Assembly: GCA_964625245.1 (NCBI GenBank)
Contig: CAZVAN010000018.1
Location: forward strand, 1 to 21,583
Origin: CAZVAN01 sp964625245
GTDB lineage: Bacteria; Patescibacteriota; Saccharimonadia; Saccharimonadales; UBA10212
Reading direction: 5' to 3'
DNA length: 21,583 nt
Shown: positions 1-7,318 of the stretch, one piece after another
Numbering within the stretch: the stretch's first letter is position 1
Layout of the letters: the number at the start of each line of letters is the position of its first letter
Position numbers and translations under genes: made by a program
Notes under the pieces: model-generated
Databases searched by the model: none
Seen by the model: only the letters and a program-made list of their open reading frames with translations
Told to the model about the DNA's origin: nothing

Positions 1-55
1 ACCCTCGACATTCTGCTTAAGAGGCAGACGCTCTAACCAGCTGAGCTACTGGCCC
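1..55 (-). tRNA. tRNA-Lys(CTT), 3' part cut by window edge
   Basis: Read on the minus strand, the sequence starts with acceptor arm GGGCCAG, then TA, a D-arm GCTC...GAGC, and an anticodon stem TCTGC/GCAGA closing the 7-nt loop CTCTTAA. Its anticodon CTT decodes AAG (Lys). The variable loop and the start of the T stem (GAGGGT) are visible. The T loop, the 3' acceptor strand and the CCA end lie outside the window. A separate promoter is seen just upstream. Confidence 0.93.
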
Positions 56-70
56 AAGACGAGCTCCCAA

Positions 71-99
71 ATTCTACCATGCCACCCCTGTTATGTAAA
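71..99 (-). promoter_or_regulatory. Promoter of tRNA-Lys
   Basis: On the minus strand there is a -35 TTTACA (99-94), a 17-nt spacer and a -10 TAGAAT (76-71). The -10 ends about 15 nt before the mature 5' end of the tRNA. The spacing is ideal and both hexamers are close to consensus. Confidence 0.7.
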
Positions 100-107
100 T
101 TGAGGGA

Positions 108-1367
108 TTATTTGCCGGGAGTTGCATTTCCAGGGACGTTGGTTATCCAGTTAGGTACAGCCCTATGCAAGAATCCTTTTATCAGTCCATCCATCGTATC
201 TCTTTGGCTATTTGTCGGAACATGATCGAACACTTGATAAATGCATAGGGTCGAGAATCCATCAAGCCGAATACCTAGAGCCCTCTCTAGAGTATCTAAC
301 CTGAACTTCTCACCTAGTGTCGGGACATCTGTCCCGGATGGGTTGGGCTGGCCATCCTCATAGCCAACATTATTCCTCATACTCAACTCCAGGAAGTTAA
401 AGCCACTGGCGCTCTTAGCATTGTTTCCGCTGGCTCGATAATTGCAGCCGTCATTAGAAGGGTCCTTAGGATTAATGCCCACTACGTAAACCCTCTGGAT
501 CTTATTGGCGGGGTTAGGCACGTAGGCGGTCCCCAAATACACTCCTGTAGCTGTCACAGGAGAATAACCTGCCGCGTCAGGGAAACTATATATAGCCACT
601 GGCTCTCCTAGGATCGGTGCTTTGTGGTGTGCATCCATGTCGATCGGTGTAACACTCTCGAAACCATGACCGGGATCCTTCCCGACTATCGGCTCTACTT
701 CCAGAAGCGCAGCATCGTTTGCATCGTCCGGCGACATCGCAATGTTCTCTACACTAGCAATCGGTGTGAGCGGGTCGGTAATGGACGCCAGAGCATACTC
801 GTCATTAGATGTATCAGCAATGTTTTGGTAGGGCCAGACATCATACGTGGAATTTCCAATGTTAGAGTCTGCTCTGAGGCAGTGCCCGGCTACTGTGGCT
901 AGATTATCATTTCCCTTGTACGAGATTCTGTTAGTTGTACAAATTGGCATCCAGTTTTGGTCGCCACCTTTGTTGATCTGAGGCTTTGCCCGTTTTATAA
1001 GCAACAGCGCTGACTCTGAAACTTCTCGTCTGATTTCCGGACTAATCTTCATATTTCGGCCAGGCAGTTGGTCTGGGCTCAACAATCCATCGCCACTCAA
1101 TTCTCCCCTGGATACGCCAATCAAACGGGAAGCAATATCGCTAACGCGCTTTAGCTCGGCCTGCTCGTGCGCAAGTTTCTGTTTGAGCTTGGTTATTTCT
1201 TCAGCACTCTTTGGTTTTGGAGGTTTTGGCTTTTTATCTACATGTACTGTCAAATTATGACTATTCGGACTTGCTGGCTGGGCGTTGGCGGATCGGGCAG
1301 TAGCGGCAGCCCCTAAAGCTGCAGCGGCGGTGACAGCAGCAAGAGGTTTTTTGTATTTTTCTATCAT
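108..1367 (-). CDS. Secreted trypsin-like (chymotrypsin-fold) serine protease
   Basis: This is a 419-aa exported protein. Residues 1-29 form a signal peptide with a long Ala-rich core and an ANAQ-like cleavage site. A Lys/Pro linker (about 45-55) and a charged, probably coiled-coil helix (54-80) follow. From about residue 135 it looks like family S1. TVAGHC carries the likely catalytic His162, and Cys143/Cys163 match the classic disulfide around the His loop. NDAALLEV carries the likely Asp218, and SASGF the likely Ser321, an unusual version of GDSGG. Cys308 and Cys375 could form a second disulfide. The target is unknown. A -10-like TAGGAT (1389-1384) suggests a short leader without Shine-Dalgarno. 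The fold is a motif-level inference. An inactive homologue is possible because the serine motif is atypical. Confidence 0.72.
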   Translation of the reverse strand: MIEKYKKPLAAVTAAAALGAAATARSANAQPASPNSHNLTVHVDKKPKPPKPKSAEEITKLKQKLAHEQAELKRVSDIASRLIGVSRGELSGDGLLSPDQLPGRNMKISPEIRREVSESALLLIKRAKPQINKGGDQNWMPICTTNRISYKGNDNLATVAGHCLRADSNIGNSTYDVWPYQNIADTSNDEYALASITDPLTPIASVENIAMSPDDANDAALLEVEPIVGKDPGHGFESVTPIDMDAHHKAPILGEPVAIYSFPDAAGYSPVTATGVYLGTAYVPNPANKIQRVYVVGINPKDPSNDGCNYRASGNNAKSASGFNFLELSMRNNVGYEDGQPNPSGTDVPTLGEKFRLDTLERALGIRLDGFSTLCIYQVFDHVPTNSQRDTMDGLIKGFLHRAVPNWITNVPGNATPGK

Positions 1368-1443
1368 TTTTGTTTTTCAAGTTATCCTAAGCAGATTTAT
1401 ACCACTCTGGCGGACCATAAGCAATATGTGGCCGCAAAATTCT

Positions 1444-1452
1444 TGATAGTAT
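1444..1452 (+). promoter_or_regulatory. Extended -10 promoter of folD (leaderless)
   Basis: TGA-TAGTAT is an extended -10 (TGn plus hexamer 1447-1452). It ends exactly 6 nt before the GTG start at 1459, so transcription should begin on or next to the start codon. No -35 and no Shine-Dalgarno are visible. Confidence 0.5.
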
Positions 1453-1458
1453 AAAGAA

Positions 1459-2259
1459 GTGAAAATATTAAATGGTTCAGAACTAGCCGGATTTATTAAA
1501 GAGCGCCACGCTAAGCAGGTGAGGCAGCTTCGTGCCGCCAAAATTATTCCAAAGCTGGCAATAGTGCGGGTTAAAGACGACCCAGTTATCAATACCTACG
1601 TGCGGCTCAAGAAGCAATATGGCTCAGACATTGGCGTGGAAGTAGAAGTTCATACCCCGCAGCAGAGTGAGGCACCAAAATTAATTAACAAGTTAAGTAA
1701 TGATAAATCGGTTCACGGCATCATAGTCCAACTACCCCTAATCGATGAAAGTGAGACTGACAAAATAGTTAATATTGTTGCTGCTAGCAAAGACGTTGAT
1801 GCGCTTGGCGATAAATCTATCTTTGAACCGGCCACGCCGATGGCTATTTTGTGGCTGTTGGCCGGCTATAATGTAGAGCTCACCGGCAGAAAAATTTTGT
1901 TAATTGGACGAGGCAAATTAGTGGGTGCTCCATTGGAAAAGATTCTAAAAAGCTCAGGCCACAAAGTCGAAGTGCTAGACCGTGAAGTCAAAGACTTATC
2001 TTCTCACACCAAAGATGCCGATATTATAATTACGGCAACCGGTAGCCCAGCCGTTTTGTATCCAGCTATGATAAAGCAGGGCGCGGTGGTAGTCGATGCA
2101 GGCGTGGCTAGTGAATTAGGCAAGACAGTTGGTGATCTTGACCCGAGCGTCTATGAGCGCGATGACCTGACAATCACTCCCGAGAAGGGCGGAGTAGGTC
2201 CGCTGACCGTCTGTGCGCTATTTGAAAACCTCATCCGGGCCGCTCAAAAAACTAAGTAA
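1459..2259 (+). CDS. folD: FolD-like methylenetetrahydrofolate dehydrogenase/cyclohydrolase
   Basis: This 266-aa cytoplasmic enzyme should interconvert 5,10-methylene-, methenyl- and 10-formyl-tetrahydrofolate using NADP. Visible family landmarks are the catalytic pair Tyr47/Lys51 (TYVRLKK), VQLPL with Gln91, KDVDALGDKS, the Rossmann segment GRGKLVGAP (150-158) and the C-terminal GGVGPLT (244-250). Several positions are divergent: PATP replaces PCTP, GRG replaces GRS, and TPEKGGVGP replaces TPVPGGVGP. The protein is also a little shorter than the usual 280-300 aa. The GTG start is chosen because MKILNG begins there and a -10 sits 6 nt upstream. Its 3' end overlaps convergent murL by 8 bp. Confidence 0.88.
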   Translation: MKILNGSELAGFIKERHAKQVRQLRAAKIIPKLAIVRVKDDPVINTYVRLKKQYGSDIGVEVEVHTPQQSEAPKLINKLSNDKSVHGIIVQLPLIDESETDKIVNIVAASKDVDALGDKSIFEPATPMAILWLLAGYNVELTGRKILLIGRGKLVGAPLEKILKSSGHKVEVLDREVKDLSSHTKDADIIITATGSPAVLYPAMIKQGAVVVDAGVASELGKTVGDLDPSVYERDDLTITPEKGGVGPLTVCALFENLIRAAQKTK

Positions 2260-3535
2260 TTTTTGCTTGCACATATCGCCATATATCCGGCGGGATGGCA
2301 TGATGAGCCACAGCCCGATAGTTGTAATCACTTGGAATTTGGTACTGATATTTTTGTAACTCCTGGTACTGTTTTTTAGCCAAATCCATGGCACTACGGG
2401 ATTCTTTAATCTCGCCGACACACTCAAGCGGCTTATCGCCCTCTATCCCTAGGAGGTTCTTATAGGTAGTTTCGAGCTCAGGATCCAGTAGCAAGTTCTT
2501 GCCGCCGAACAGTTTTTCCAGATTTTCCCTTGGCACAAAAGGCGTTAGAGCCAAGAAGACAAATGCACATTTAGAACATTTGCCATCCCAAAAAAGGCCT
2601 GGACTGTCGTGCGTAAAAGCTCGATTACATGAGCTAAAAACATCGTTATATTTATCAAAGTAACTTTTTGCAAATAATTCGCAGATTTTAAGTTCGCTTA
2701 GGGGTCGAAGCAGAGAATAGTACCTTATGGAATTAGTAAAATAATGGTTCAGTAAGCTTTGAAAGTCTTTTTCAAACTCTTCGGATTTAGAGTACTGGTG
2801 ATTTACCCACACGCCTTTATACTGCAGGGTCGGCTCGTTGGCGGAGGCTTCATTGGATACAACAACGTCATGTTTCCCACTCAGAATAGCCGTGACCACT
2901 CCGGCGCAAGCTAAAATTGCCGAAATAGGAACATGCCCGTTTAAGGCTCCTCCAGTATTATGGTCAAGTAAAGATTTATCCCAATTTCTCTCTACCCAAT
3001 AGTGAGGCAAACCTACCCGCTCGACCAGGGGTGACAGTTGTTTTTTGTGTCCTAAACTCCAAGTCGATAAGTCGCCTACAGTATCTCTCAATGCCTCAAC
3101 ACTTACCAATGAATCTTTACCGCCGCCTATGCCAATTAGTAGACCATTCACCTCAAAGCTTAGTGGTTGGGTCGACTCAGTGTTGACCGGAAAACTAATT
3201 TTGGTCATTGGGTCCAGCTGATTTACGTAAAAAAACTCACCTAACCCCCTCTGATAAGTCTTATTTAGAAATTCAGCCAACTGGGTATCTATTTCACCAG
3301 CTTCAACTACAATTTCTGGCGGCAAATAAGCTTTAAAATACGAAACTCCAGCCACAAAAAACAATAGTTGAATAGCTCTATCTAAGGCTTTTGAATCGTA
3401 GGCAGTAAAGTCGAAGTCAAGAAAGTATGACTCTTTGAAAGTTAATTCGGAATCAAACCCATAGTAAAAATCCAGAGTCTTTTCTTGCTTATTGAACTCA
3501 TAACGCTTGAATATAAACTTCTGGTATTGGCTCAT
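2252..3535 (-). CDS. murL: MurL-like UDP-MurNAc-L-Ala-L-Glu epimerase
   Basis: This is a 427-aa protein of the MurL type. The family converts the terminal L-Glu of UDP-MurNAc-L-Ala-L-Glu to D-Glu using ATP, with AMP and PPi released. The sequence shows a PP-loop-like GGGKDS (137-142) after a hydrophobic strand, which fits AMP-forming chemistry. It also has the conserved blocks SNEAS, VNHQYSKS and RPLSELKI, and a Cys-rich segment (SSCNRAF, then DGKCSKCAF). The start ATG overlaps the murD stop as ATGA, so the two are translationally coupled. Pairing with a MurD-like ligase is the arrangement known for MurD2-MurL in Xanthomonas. The call rests on recalled family resemblance plus this context. 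The fallback is an uncharacterised PP-loop protein. Confidence 0.78.
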   Translation of the reverse strand: MSQYQKFIFKRYEFNKQEKTLDFYYGFDSELTFKESYFLDFDFTAYDSKALDRAIQLLFFVAGVSYFKAYLPPEIVVEAGEIDTQLAEFLNKTYQRGLGEFFYVNQLDPMTKISFPVNTESTQPLSFEVNGLLIGIGGGKDSLVSVEALRDTVGDLSTWSLGHKKQLSPLVERVGLPHYWVERNWDKSLLDHNTGGALNGHVPISAILACAGVVTAILSGKHDVVVSNEASANEPTLQYKGVWVNHQYSKSEEFEKDFQSLLNHYFTNSIRYYSLLRPLSELKICELFAKSYFDKYNDVFSSCNRAFTHDSPGLFWDGKCSKCAFVFLALTPFVPRENLEKLFGGKNLLLDPELETTYKNLLGIEGDKPLECVGEIKESRSAMDLAKKQYQELQKYQYQIPSDYNYRAVAHHAIPPDIWRYVQAKIT

Positions 3536-4896
3536 AGATTATTTACTGCCTCCTTGAATTCTAATCCGCGCTCTTCAAAATCCTTAAACATGTCAAAACT
3601 GGCAGCTCCAGGCGATAAAATTACGCTATCTCCGGGCTGAGCGACCTCAAATGATTGCTTCACGATATTATTAAGATTATTGTCTTCAATGAGCTCATAA
3701 TTTCTAAAACCGGCTTCATCCAAAGCTTGGGCCAATCTCTGGCCTATTGCTCCAATTATTAAAACTTTGCGTACATCATCTTTGTAATCCGTGAAGGCTC
3801 TGGCAAGAGAATCCAGCTCTAGCCCACGGTCAAAGCCGCCAACAATCATAACTTTGGTACCTTTTATGGCTTCCATGGCCGCTACAGGAGCCGAAAGTGT
3901 AGCAGCGAAAGAGTCGTTGAAAAATTTGACACCTCTAATTTCACGCACAAATTCTAAACGATGTTCTAAACCTGCAAAGTCAGTCAACACCTGTTTTATG
4001 GCATTCGTATCTTGAGTGACTTGCCAAACGGTGGTTACGGCGGCGCAAACATTTTGTAAGTTATGCTCACCGAGTAACTTCACTTCACCTTTATGGATTA
4101 TTTGAGTTTCGTTGTCGCCAATTACTATCATTCCATCCTCTCGCACAAATGCACCCGGTTTTTTAAAGTACGGAATTTTATGTCCAAGCGAAGCCCGGGC
4201 TATCTGAGTTGAATATTTGTTATCGGCAAAATATATAGCTATATCTTCAGATCTCTGATGTTTAAAAATATTGGCCTTAGCGTCAAGATAGTCCTGCATA
4301 CTTGGGTGCCAATCCAAATGCTCCTCAGTAATCATCAGACAAACTGCAATATGCGGACTGTACGATGCCGGCTTAAGCTGAAAATTAGCCAGCTCCCACA
4401 CCACCCAGTCATCAGATTTTATGTATGGTAATAGGTCCAGGATTGGAGTGCCTATATTGCCGCCAATATGGATGGATTTACCACTCGATTGCAGCATTTT
4501 AGCAATCAATGTAGAGGTAGTACCTTTGCCTTTTGTACCGGTCACCCCAATAATATTTTTGCTTGGACAGTTCTCAGAAAATATATCGTAGGCCGTTGTG
4601 GCCTTTGCCCAGAAATGCTGATTATCACCAAAAACCTTCTGAAGATTAAAAATTGCCGTCGGTTGATAGATAATTTTATCGCAGGCATCAATACCGTCAA
4701 GGTAGCTTAAATCTTTAACACTTCCTCTCAAGCCGTGTCCCTGCGTATCAGCCAGAAATTGCAACTTCACTTTGTCTGAGCGCTGAGGAAAATTATCAGC
4801 CGGTTGCTCACTTACTATCAGATAATCATGCTCTGGGCCAAAATATTTGAAAGCGCTTTGGCCTTCTAAACCCCAGCCTACAATGGCAATCTTCAT
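3532..4896 (-). CDS. murD: MurD-type UDP-MurNAc-L-Ala:glutamate ligase, probably MurD2 (L-Glu)
   Basis: This is a 454-aa Mur ligase adding glutamate to UDP-MurNAc-L-Ala in the cytoplasm. It has an N-terminal Rossmann-like UDP-binding part (IAIVGWGLEG) and P-loop GTKGKGTT (120-127). WELANFQL (168-174) lies where MurD has ELSSFQL. EEHLDWHP is followed by DAK, with Lys207 at the usual carbamylated position. GEHNLQNV, LEHRLEFV and a C-terminal domain with LSPGAASFDMF (427-437) complete it. The glutamate-site segment NDSFAAT (327-333) differs from the canonical NDSKATN. Together with the overlapping murL, this points to L-Glu rather than D-Glu as substrate. That is inference; classical MurD is the alternative. 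A TAGAAT -10 lies 6 nt upstream of the ATG. Confidence 0.87.
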   Translation of the reverse strand: MKIAIVGWGLEGQSAFKYFGPEHDYLIVSEQPADNFPQRSDKVKLQFLADTQGHGLRGSVKDLSYLDGIDACDKIIYQPTAIFNLQKVFGDNQHFWAKATTAYDIFSENCPSKNIIGVTGTKGKGTTSTLIAKMLQSSGKSIHIGGNIGTPILDLLPYIKSDDWVVWELANFQLKPASYSPHIAVCLMITEEHLDWHPSMQDYLDAKANIFKHQRSEDIAIYFADNKYSTQIARASLGHKIPYFKKPGAFVREDGMIVIGDNETQIIHKGEVKLLGEHNLQNVCAAVTTVWQVTQDTNAIKQVLTDFAGLEHRLEFVREIRGVKFFNDSFAATLSAPVAAMEAIKGTKVMIVGGFDRGLELDSLARAFTDYKDDVRKVLIIGAIGQRLAQALDEAGFRNYELIEDNNLNNIVKQSFEVAQPGDSVILSPGAASFDMFKDFEERGLEFKEAVNNL

Positions 4897-4902
4897 ACCT
4901 AT

Positions 4903-4908
4903 ATTCTA
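4903..4908 (-). promoter_or_regulatory. -10 promoter element of murD-murL (leaderless)
   Basis: On the minus strand TAGAAT is followed by exactly 6 nt (ATAGGT) and then the murD ATG. A weak -35, TTGGCC, lies 16 nt upstream. It sits in the 25-nt gap after the receiver gene, so murD-murL can be transcribed independently of it. Confidence 0.5.
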
Positions 4909-4921
4909 CCTGATAAGGGGT

Positions 4922-5287
4922 TTAGGCCAATTTTGATTTAACAAGTTCGGCCACTTGCTTAGGCGTCATCTCAGCTTTGACTATAAAGGCGCTAACATCC
5001 ATATTTTTCAAACTTTCTGGGGCTTCTTGTTCACCAACGTTGGTTAGGATGATAACTTTTATGCTCTTACCCCAATCAGTTCGGCGCATCTTTTCCAGCA
5101 TCTCATCGCCGTTCATCTCAGGCATCATCAGATCCAGGAGAACTATGTCTGGCTCCATCTCCTCGCACAGCGCTAGTCCTAGCTTGCCATTCTCGGCAAT
5201 ATCAACATGATAGCCCTCAGCCTCGAATTTCAGTCGATACATCTGGGCAATAGCTAGATCATCTTCAACAATTGCAACTTTTGCCAT
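4922..5287 (-). CDS. Stand-alone response-regulator receiver domain (CheY-like)
   Basis: This is a 121-aa single receiver domain with no output domain. The acidic pocket is EDD (residues 8-10). The phospho-acceptor is Asp52 in VLLDLMMPEMNG, the switch Thr is Thr82 in ILTN, and the conserved Lys is Lys104 in FIVKAE. All catalytic positions are present, so it should be phosphorylated by a histidine kinase. The only kinase visible is about 2.7 kb away on the other strand; pairing with it is speculative. It lies 25 nt upstream of murD on the same strand. Without a DNA-binding domain it probably acts through protein contacts or as a phosphorelay intermediate. Confidence 0.93.
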   Translation of the reverse strand: MAKVAIVEDDLAIAQMYRLKFEAEGYHVDIAENGKLGLALCEEMEPDIVLLDLMMPEMNGDEMLEKMRRTDWGKSIKVIILTNVGEQEAPESLKNMDVSAFIVKAEMTPKQVAELVKSKLA

Positions 5288-5295
5288 TCAGCTCA

Positions 5296-5301
5296 ATACT
5301 A
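5296..5301 (-). promoter_or_regulatory. -10 element of the receiver gene
   Basis: Minus-strand TAGTAT lies 8 nt before the ATG, with no Shine-Dalgarno between them. This implies a leader of 0-2 nt. No -35 is recognisable. Confidence 0.35.
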
Positions 5302-5366
5302 CACTGGAACAGACTGACCGTCTAGAGGTGATTATGCTTAAGCGCGGAGCAAACAACTATTTTAAA

Positions 5367-5418
5367 TGTTATGATATTTGCGATATTAGAGGAGATCTTT
5401 GCCAAACGTAAGTTTGGC
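5367..5418 (+). promoter_or_regulatory. Promoter, Shine-Dalgarno and start-abutting hairpin of the GNAT-like gene
   Basis: TGT-TATGAT (5367-5375) is an extended -10 predicting a start near 5382. AGAGGAG (5388-5394) is a strong Shine-Dalgarno. It is followed by 6 nt and then a perfect 7-bp hairpin, GCCAAAC-GTAA-GTTTGGC (5401-5418), whose last base touches ATG 5419. If the hairpin is folded, the effective SD-to-start distance is about 6 nt. Confidence 0.45.
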
Positions 5419-6549
5419 ATGGAGTTTTACATAAACATGTCTGACCCAGAATTACCAGAAATCTTTCCCGAAGGACTTGAGCATGTGGAAGTCGGTCCCA
5501 GCGCTGTGCCTGAGATACCAGCAGCTGACCAAGAACCCCCGGGGCTTGACCAGGCAGAGACACTTAGCGGGGCAATCGACTTAGAAGACGTGCGGGGACG
5601 GATTGATGCTATATATCAAGAGCAGCCACCTCCAGTCGAGATTTCACCTGACGACACTGACGGTCAGGCAATAAGTGACCCAGCCGTCACCAGTCCGGCT
5701 GGTAATGAATCTGAGAATAAAAAATCCAAGAAAGAAAAAAGCAAGAAGCCGACTGTCCGCGTTAGACCGGCAACGCCTAAGGACATCCCGCGCTTAACAG
5801 AAATAGATATGCAGCTCTATAGAAAACTTTATCTGGCTCAAGGTCAAGATTTGGATATACGGCGTAAAGAAGTAGAGCATATGCTAAGTAAACGCCTGGG
5901 TAACGCTGGAAAACTTATGTTAGTAACTGAGATAGACGGAGCGATTGAAGCCTTCATGACGTGCATGATTACTGATAAAGGACCGGAGGAGTTTGAGTCC
6001 TGGGAGAGCAGCACTAATGATGGCACACTTGACGGTGTGCACTCTCAGCAAGGGAAATATATTTATACGGTTAATCTTACCGCCAAGCCAAAAGCTACAG
6101 ATGCTGGAGCTCATAATATGATGATGGGGAGGCAGTTAGGTCATATGATTGGTTCCGGTATTGACTCTGCTTATTTCGAGAGTCGGATACCTCTTTTTGG
6201 CCGGTGGGTAGAGCGCCGTCTCAAAGAGGCCGATACCAATATTGGCTCACTCTCAGATGATCAGCTAGACGAACTAGCCCAAGAATATTTTGAATCCAGA
6301 GTCACACTTAATGGCAAAGAAGTAAGGCGCGACCCAATGCTTAGAATGTATGAACAAATGGGAGCCAAGTCGGTAAAAGTGGTCAAAGGTGCTTTTGACG
6401 ATCCTCAGTCTCTCAATTACGGAGTAGTCTGCACCTTAGACAATCCTGTGCCTACATGGCTCAGAAGGAAATCACTCAATTGGATAGTAGGAAAAACGGC
6501 CGGGGCAGTTCTTTCAAAACGTAGGATAGCCAACAAAATTTTCGGCTAA
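5419..6549 (+). CDS. GNAT-like N-acetyltransferase with long acidic N-terminus
   Basis: The protein is 376 aa from ATG 5419. The first ~105 residues are acidic and proline-rich, probably disordered, and end in a Lys-rich stretch (KKSKKEKSKK). After this comes RVRPATPKDIPRLTEID, a typical GNAT opening strand and helix. LMLVTEIDGAIEAFMT follows as the central hairpin. Then come YIYTVNLTAKP and MMMGRQLGHMI, where the acetyl-CoA-binding turn and helix would be expected, and a C-terminal basic region. Substrate unknown. Start choice is uncertain: an in-frame ATG at 5371 would lie inside the predicted -10 and has no Shine-Dalgarno, while ATG 5437 (MSDPELPE) has only a distant GGAG. ATG 5419 is favoured by the SD-plus-hairpin arrangement. 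No terminator follows. Confidence 0.68.
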   Translation: MEFYINMSDPELPEIFPEGLEHVEVGPSAVPEIPAADQEPPGLDQAETLSGAIDLEDVRGRIDAIYQEQPPPVEISPDDTDGQAISDPAVTSPAGNESENKKSKKEKSKKPTVRVRPATPKDIPRLTEIDMQLYRKLYLAQGQDLDIRRKEVEHMLSKRLGNAGKLMLVTEIDGAIEAFMTCMITDKGPEEFESWESSTNDGTLDGVHSQQGKYIYTVNLTAKPKATDAGAHNMMMGRQLGHMIGSGIDSAYFESRIPLFGRWVERRLKEADTNIGSLSDDQLDELAQEYFESRVTLNGKEVRRDPMLRMYEQMGAKSVKVVKGAFDDPQSLNYGVVCTLDNPVPTWLRRKSLNWIVGKTAGAVLSKRRIANKIFG

Positions 6550-6555
6550 AAACAT

Positions 6556-6584
6556 TTGCTATATAGACAATAAAATTGTATAAT
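6556..6584 (+). promoter_or_regulatory. Promoter of the GC-rich membrane-protein gene
   Basis: -35 TTGCTA (6556-6561), 17-nt spacer, consensus -10 TATAAT (6579-6584). The region is AT-rich, unlike the gene it precedes. The leader carries GGAGGG (6609-6614), whose GGAG can pair with CTCC-like CCTC at 6598-6601. Confidence 0.7.
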
Positions 6585-6621
6585 TTGCAAGTTGCATCCT
6601 CAACATATGGAGGGTTGAAAC

Positions 6622-7257
6622 TTGAAAAAGCTACGGTTGAAACTGCCATTCAGCGATGTACTGCTGGTGGTGGCTGTCCTGTGGACTGTGGGAACAATGT
6701 TCTTCAGTCCGTGGGGAGAGGTCCTGCACCAGGTTACGAGCCGCGGGCTCGTGTTCCTGGTCCTGGGAGCTATGAGCGAGACGCTGTTCGTAGCCGGTCT
6801 CGTTTTGATCGGAGTGGGGGCGAGGAGTGCGCTGGCAAGCTCTGAAGGGCTTTTCGTGCTGGCGCTCAACTTCGTTCTCGCCGGCTTGCTGGCCTGGGCG
6901 ATAAAAGGCCTCCACTTGGAGACTTACGCCATCAGCGGAGCCGGCGTGGCCCTCGCGCGATTCGGACCCGGAGGGAACGTAAGGCAGAAGTTCTCACGGA
7001 CCTGGGCACTGCGCAAGCAGTTCAAGCCAATGCTTGCCCGGGCCAGGGAGTCCTGGTTGTGCCGCGTCGGCTTTTTCGTCAATGCGGTGGGTGCTGTCAT
7101 GACGGCCGTAGTCGTCATTGCCGGAGCCCTGACGATCTTCCCCTGGCGCTCAGCCATCGGTTGGGTCCTCTTCGGCCTCTGGGACATCATGCTCACCCTC
7201 AAGCTGCGAATGGCCGTAATGGCCGCTTCGAGACAAGGAGGTGCAACGGGGGGTTGA
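6622..7257 (+). CDS. GC-rich hypothetical multi-pass membrane protein
   Basis: This is a 211-aa protein of unknown function. About five hydrophobic segments are visible (near residues 12-29, 43-66, 76-94, 149-172 and 176-194). A basic cytoplasmic-looking loop (113-148; RQKFSRTWALRKQFK) separates the third and fourth. The start is TTG at 6622, 7 nt after GGAGGG. Codon use is strongly GC-rich: 35 of 60 bases in 6661-6720 are G/C, against 22 of 60 in 7381-7440 of the next gene. It has its own promoter, and its stop codon lies inside a perfect terminator palindrome, so it is a self-contained unit. GC content and isolation suggest transfer or an unusual gene class. I recognise no family. Confidence 0.75.
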   Translation: MKKLRLKLPFSDVLLVVAVLWTVGTMFFSPWGEVLHQVTSRGLVFLVLGAMSETLFVAGLVLIGVGARSALASSEGLFVLALNFVLAGLLAWAIKGLHLETYAISGAGVALARFGPGGNVRQKFSRTWALRKQFKPMLARARESWLCRVGFFVNAVGAVMTAVVVIAGALTIFPWRSAIGWVLFGLWDIMLTLKLRMAVMAASRQGGATGG

Positions 7258-7284
7258 ACGCTGTACAGCGTTCAACCCCCTTTT
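7249..7284 (+). terminator. Perfect 32-bp palindrome terminator overlapping the stop codon
   Basis: A perfect self-complementary sequence (GGGGGTTGAACGCTG at 7249-7263, with its mirror ending in CCCCC at 7280) is followed by TTTT. The stop TGA (7255-7257) of the upstream gene lies inside its 5' arm. The stem is much stronger than typical neighbours. Confidence 0.85.
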
Positions 7285-7299
7285 GATTTATGTGTACAA

Positions 7300-7308
7300 T
7301 GGTATAGT
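7300..7308 (+). promoter_or_regulatory. Extended -10 promoter of the 7319 gene
   Basis: TGG-TATAGT is an extended -10 with its hexamer at 7303-7308. It predicts a transcript start about 4 nt before ATG 7319. No Shine-Dalgarno lies in between. Confidence 0.5.
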
Positions 7309-7318
7309 CTGAAAAAAC

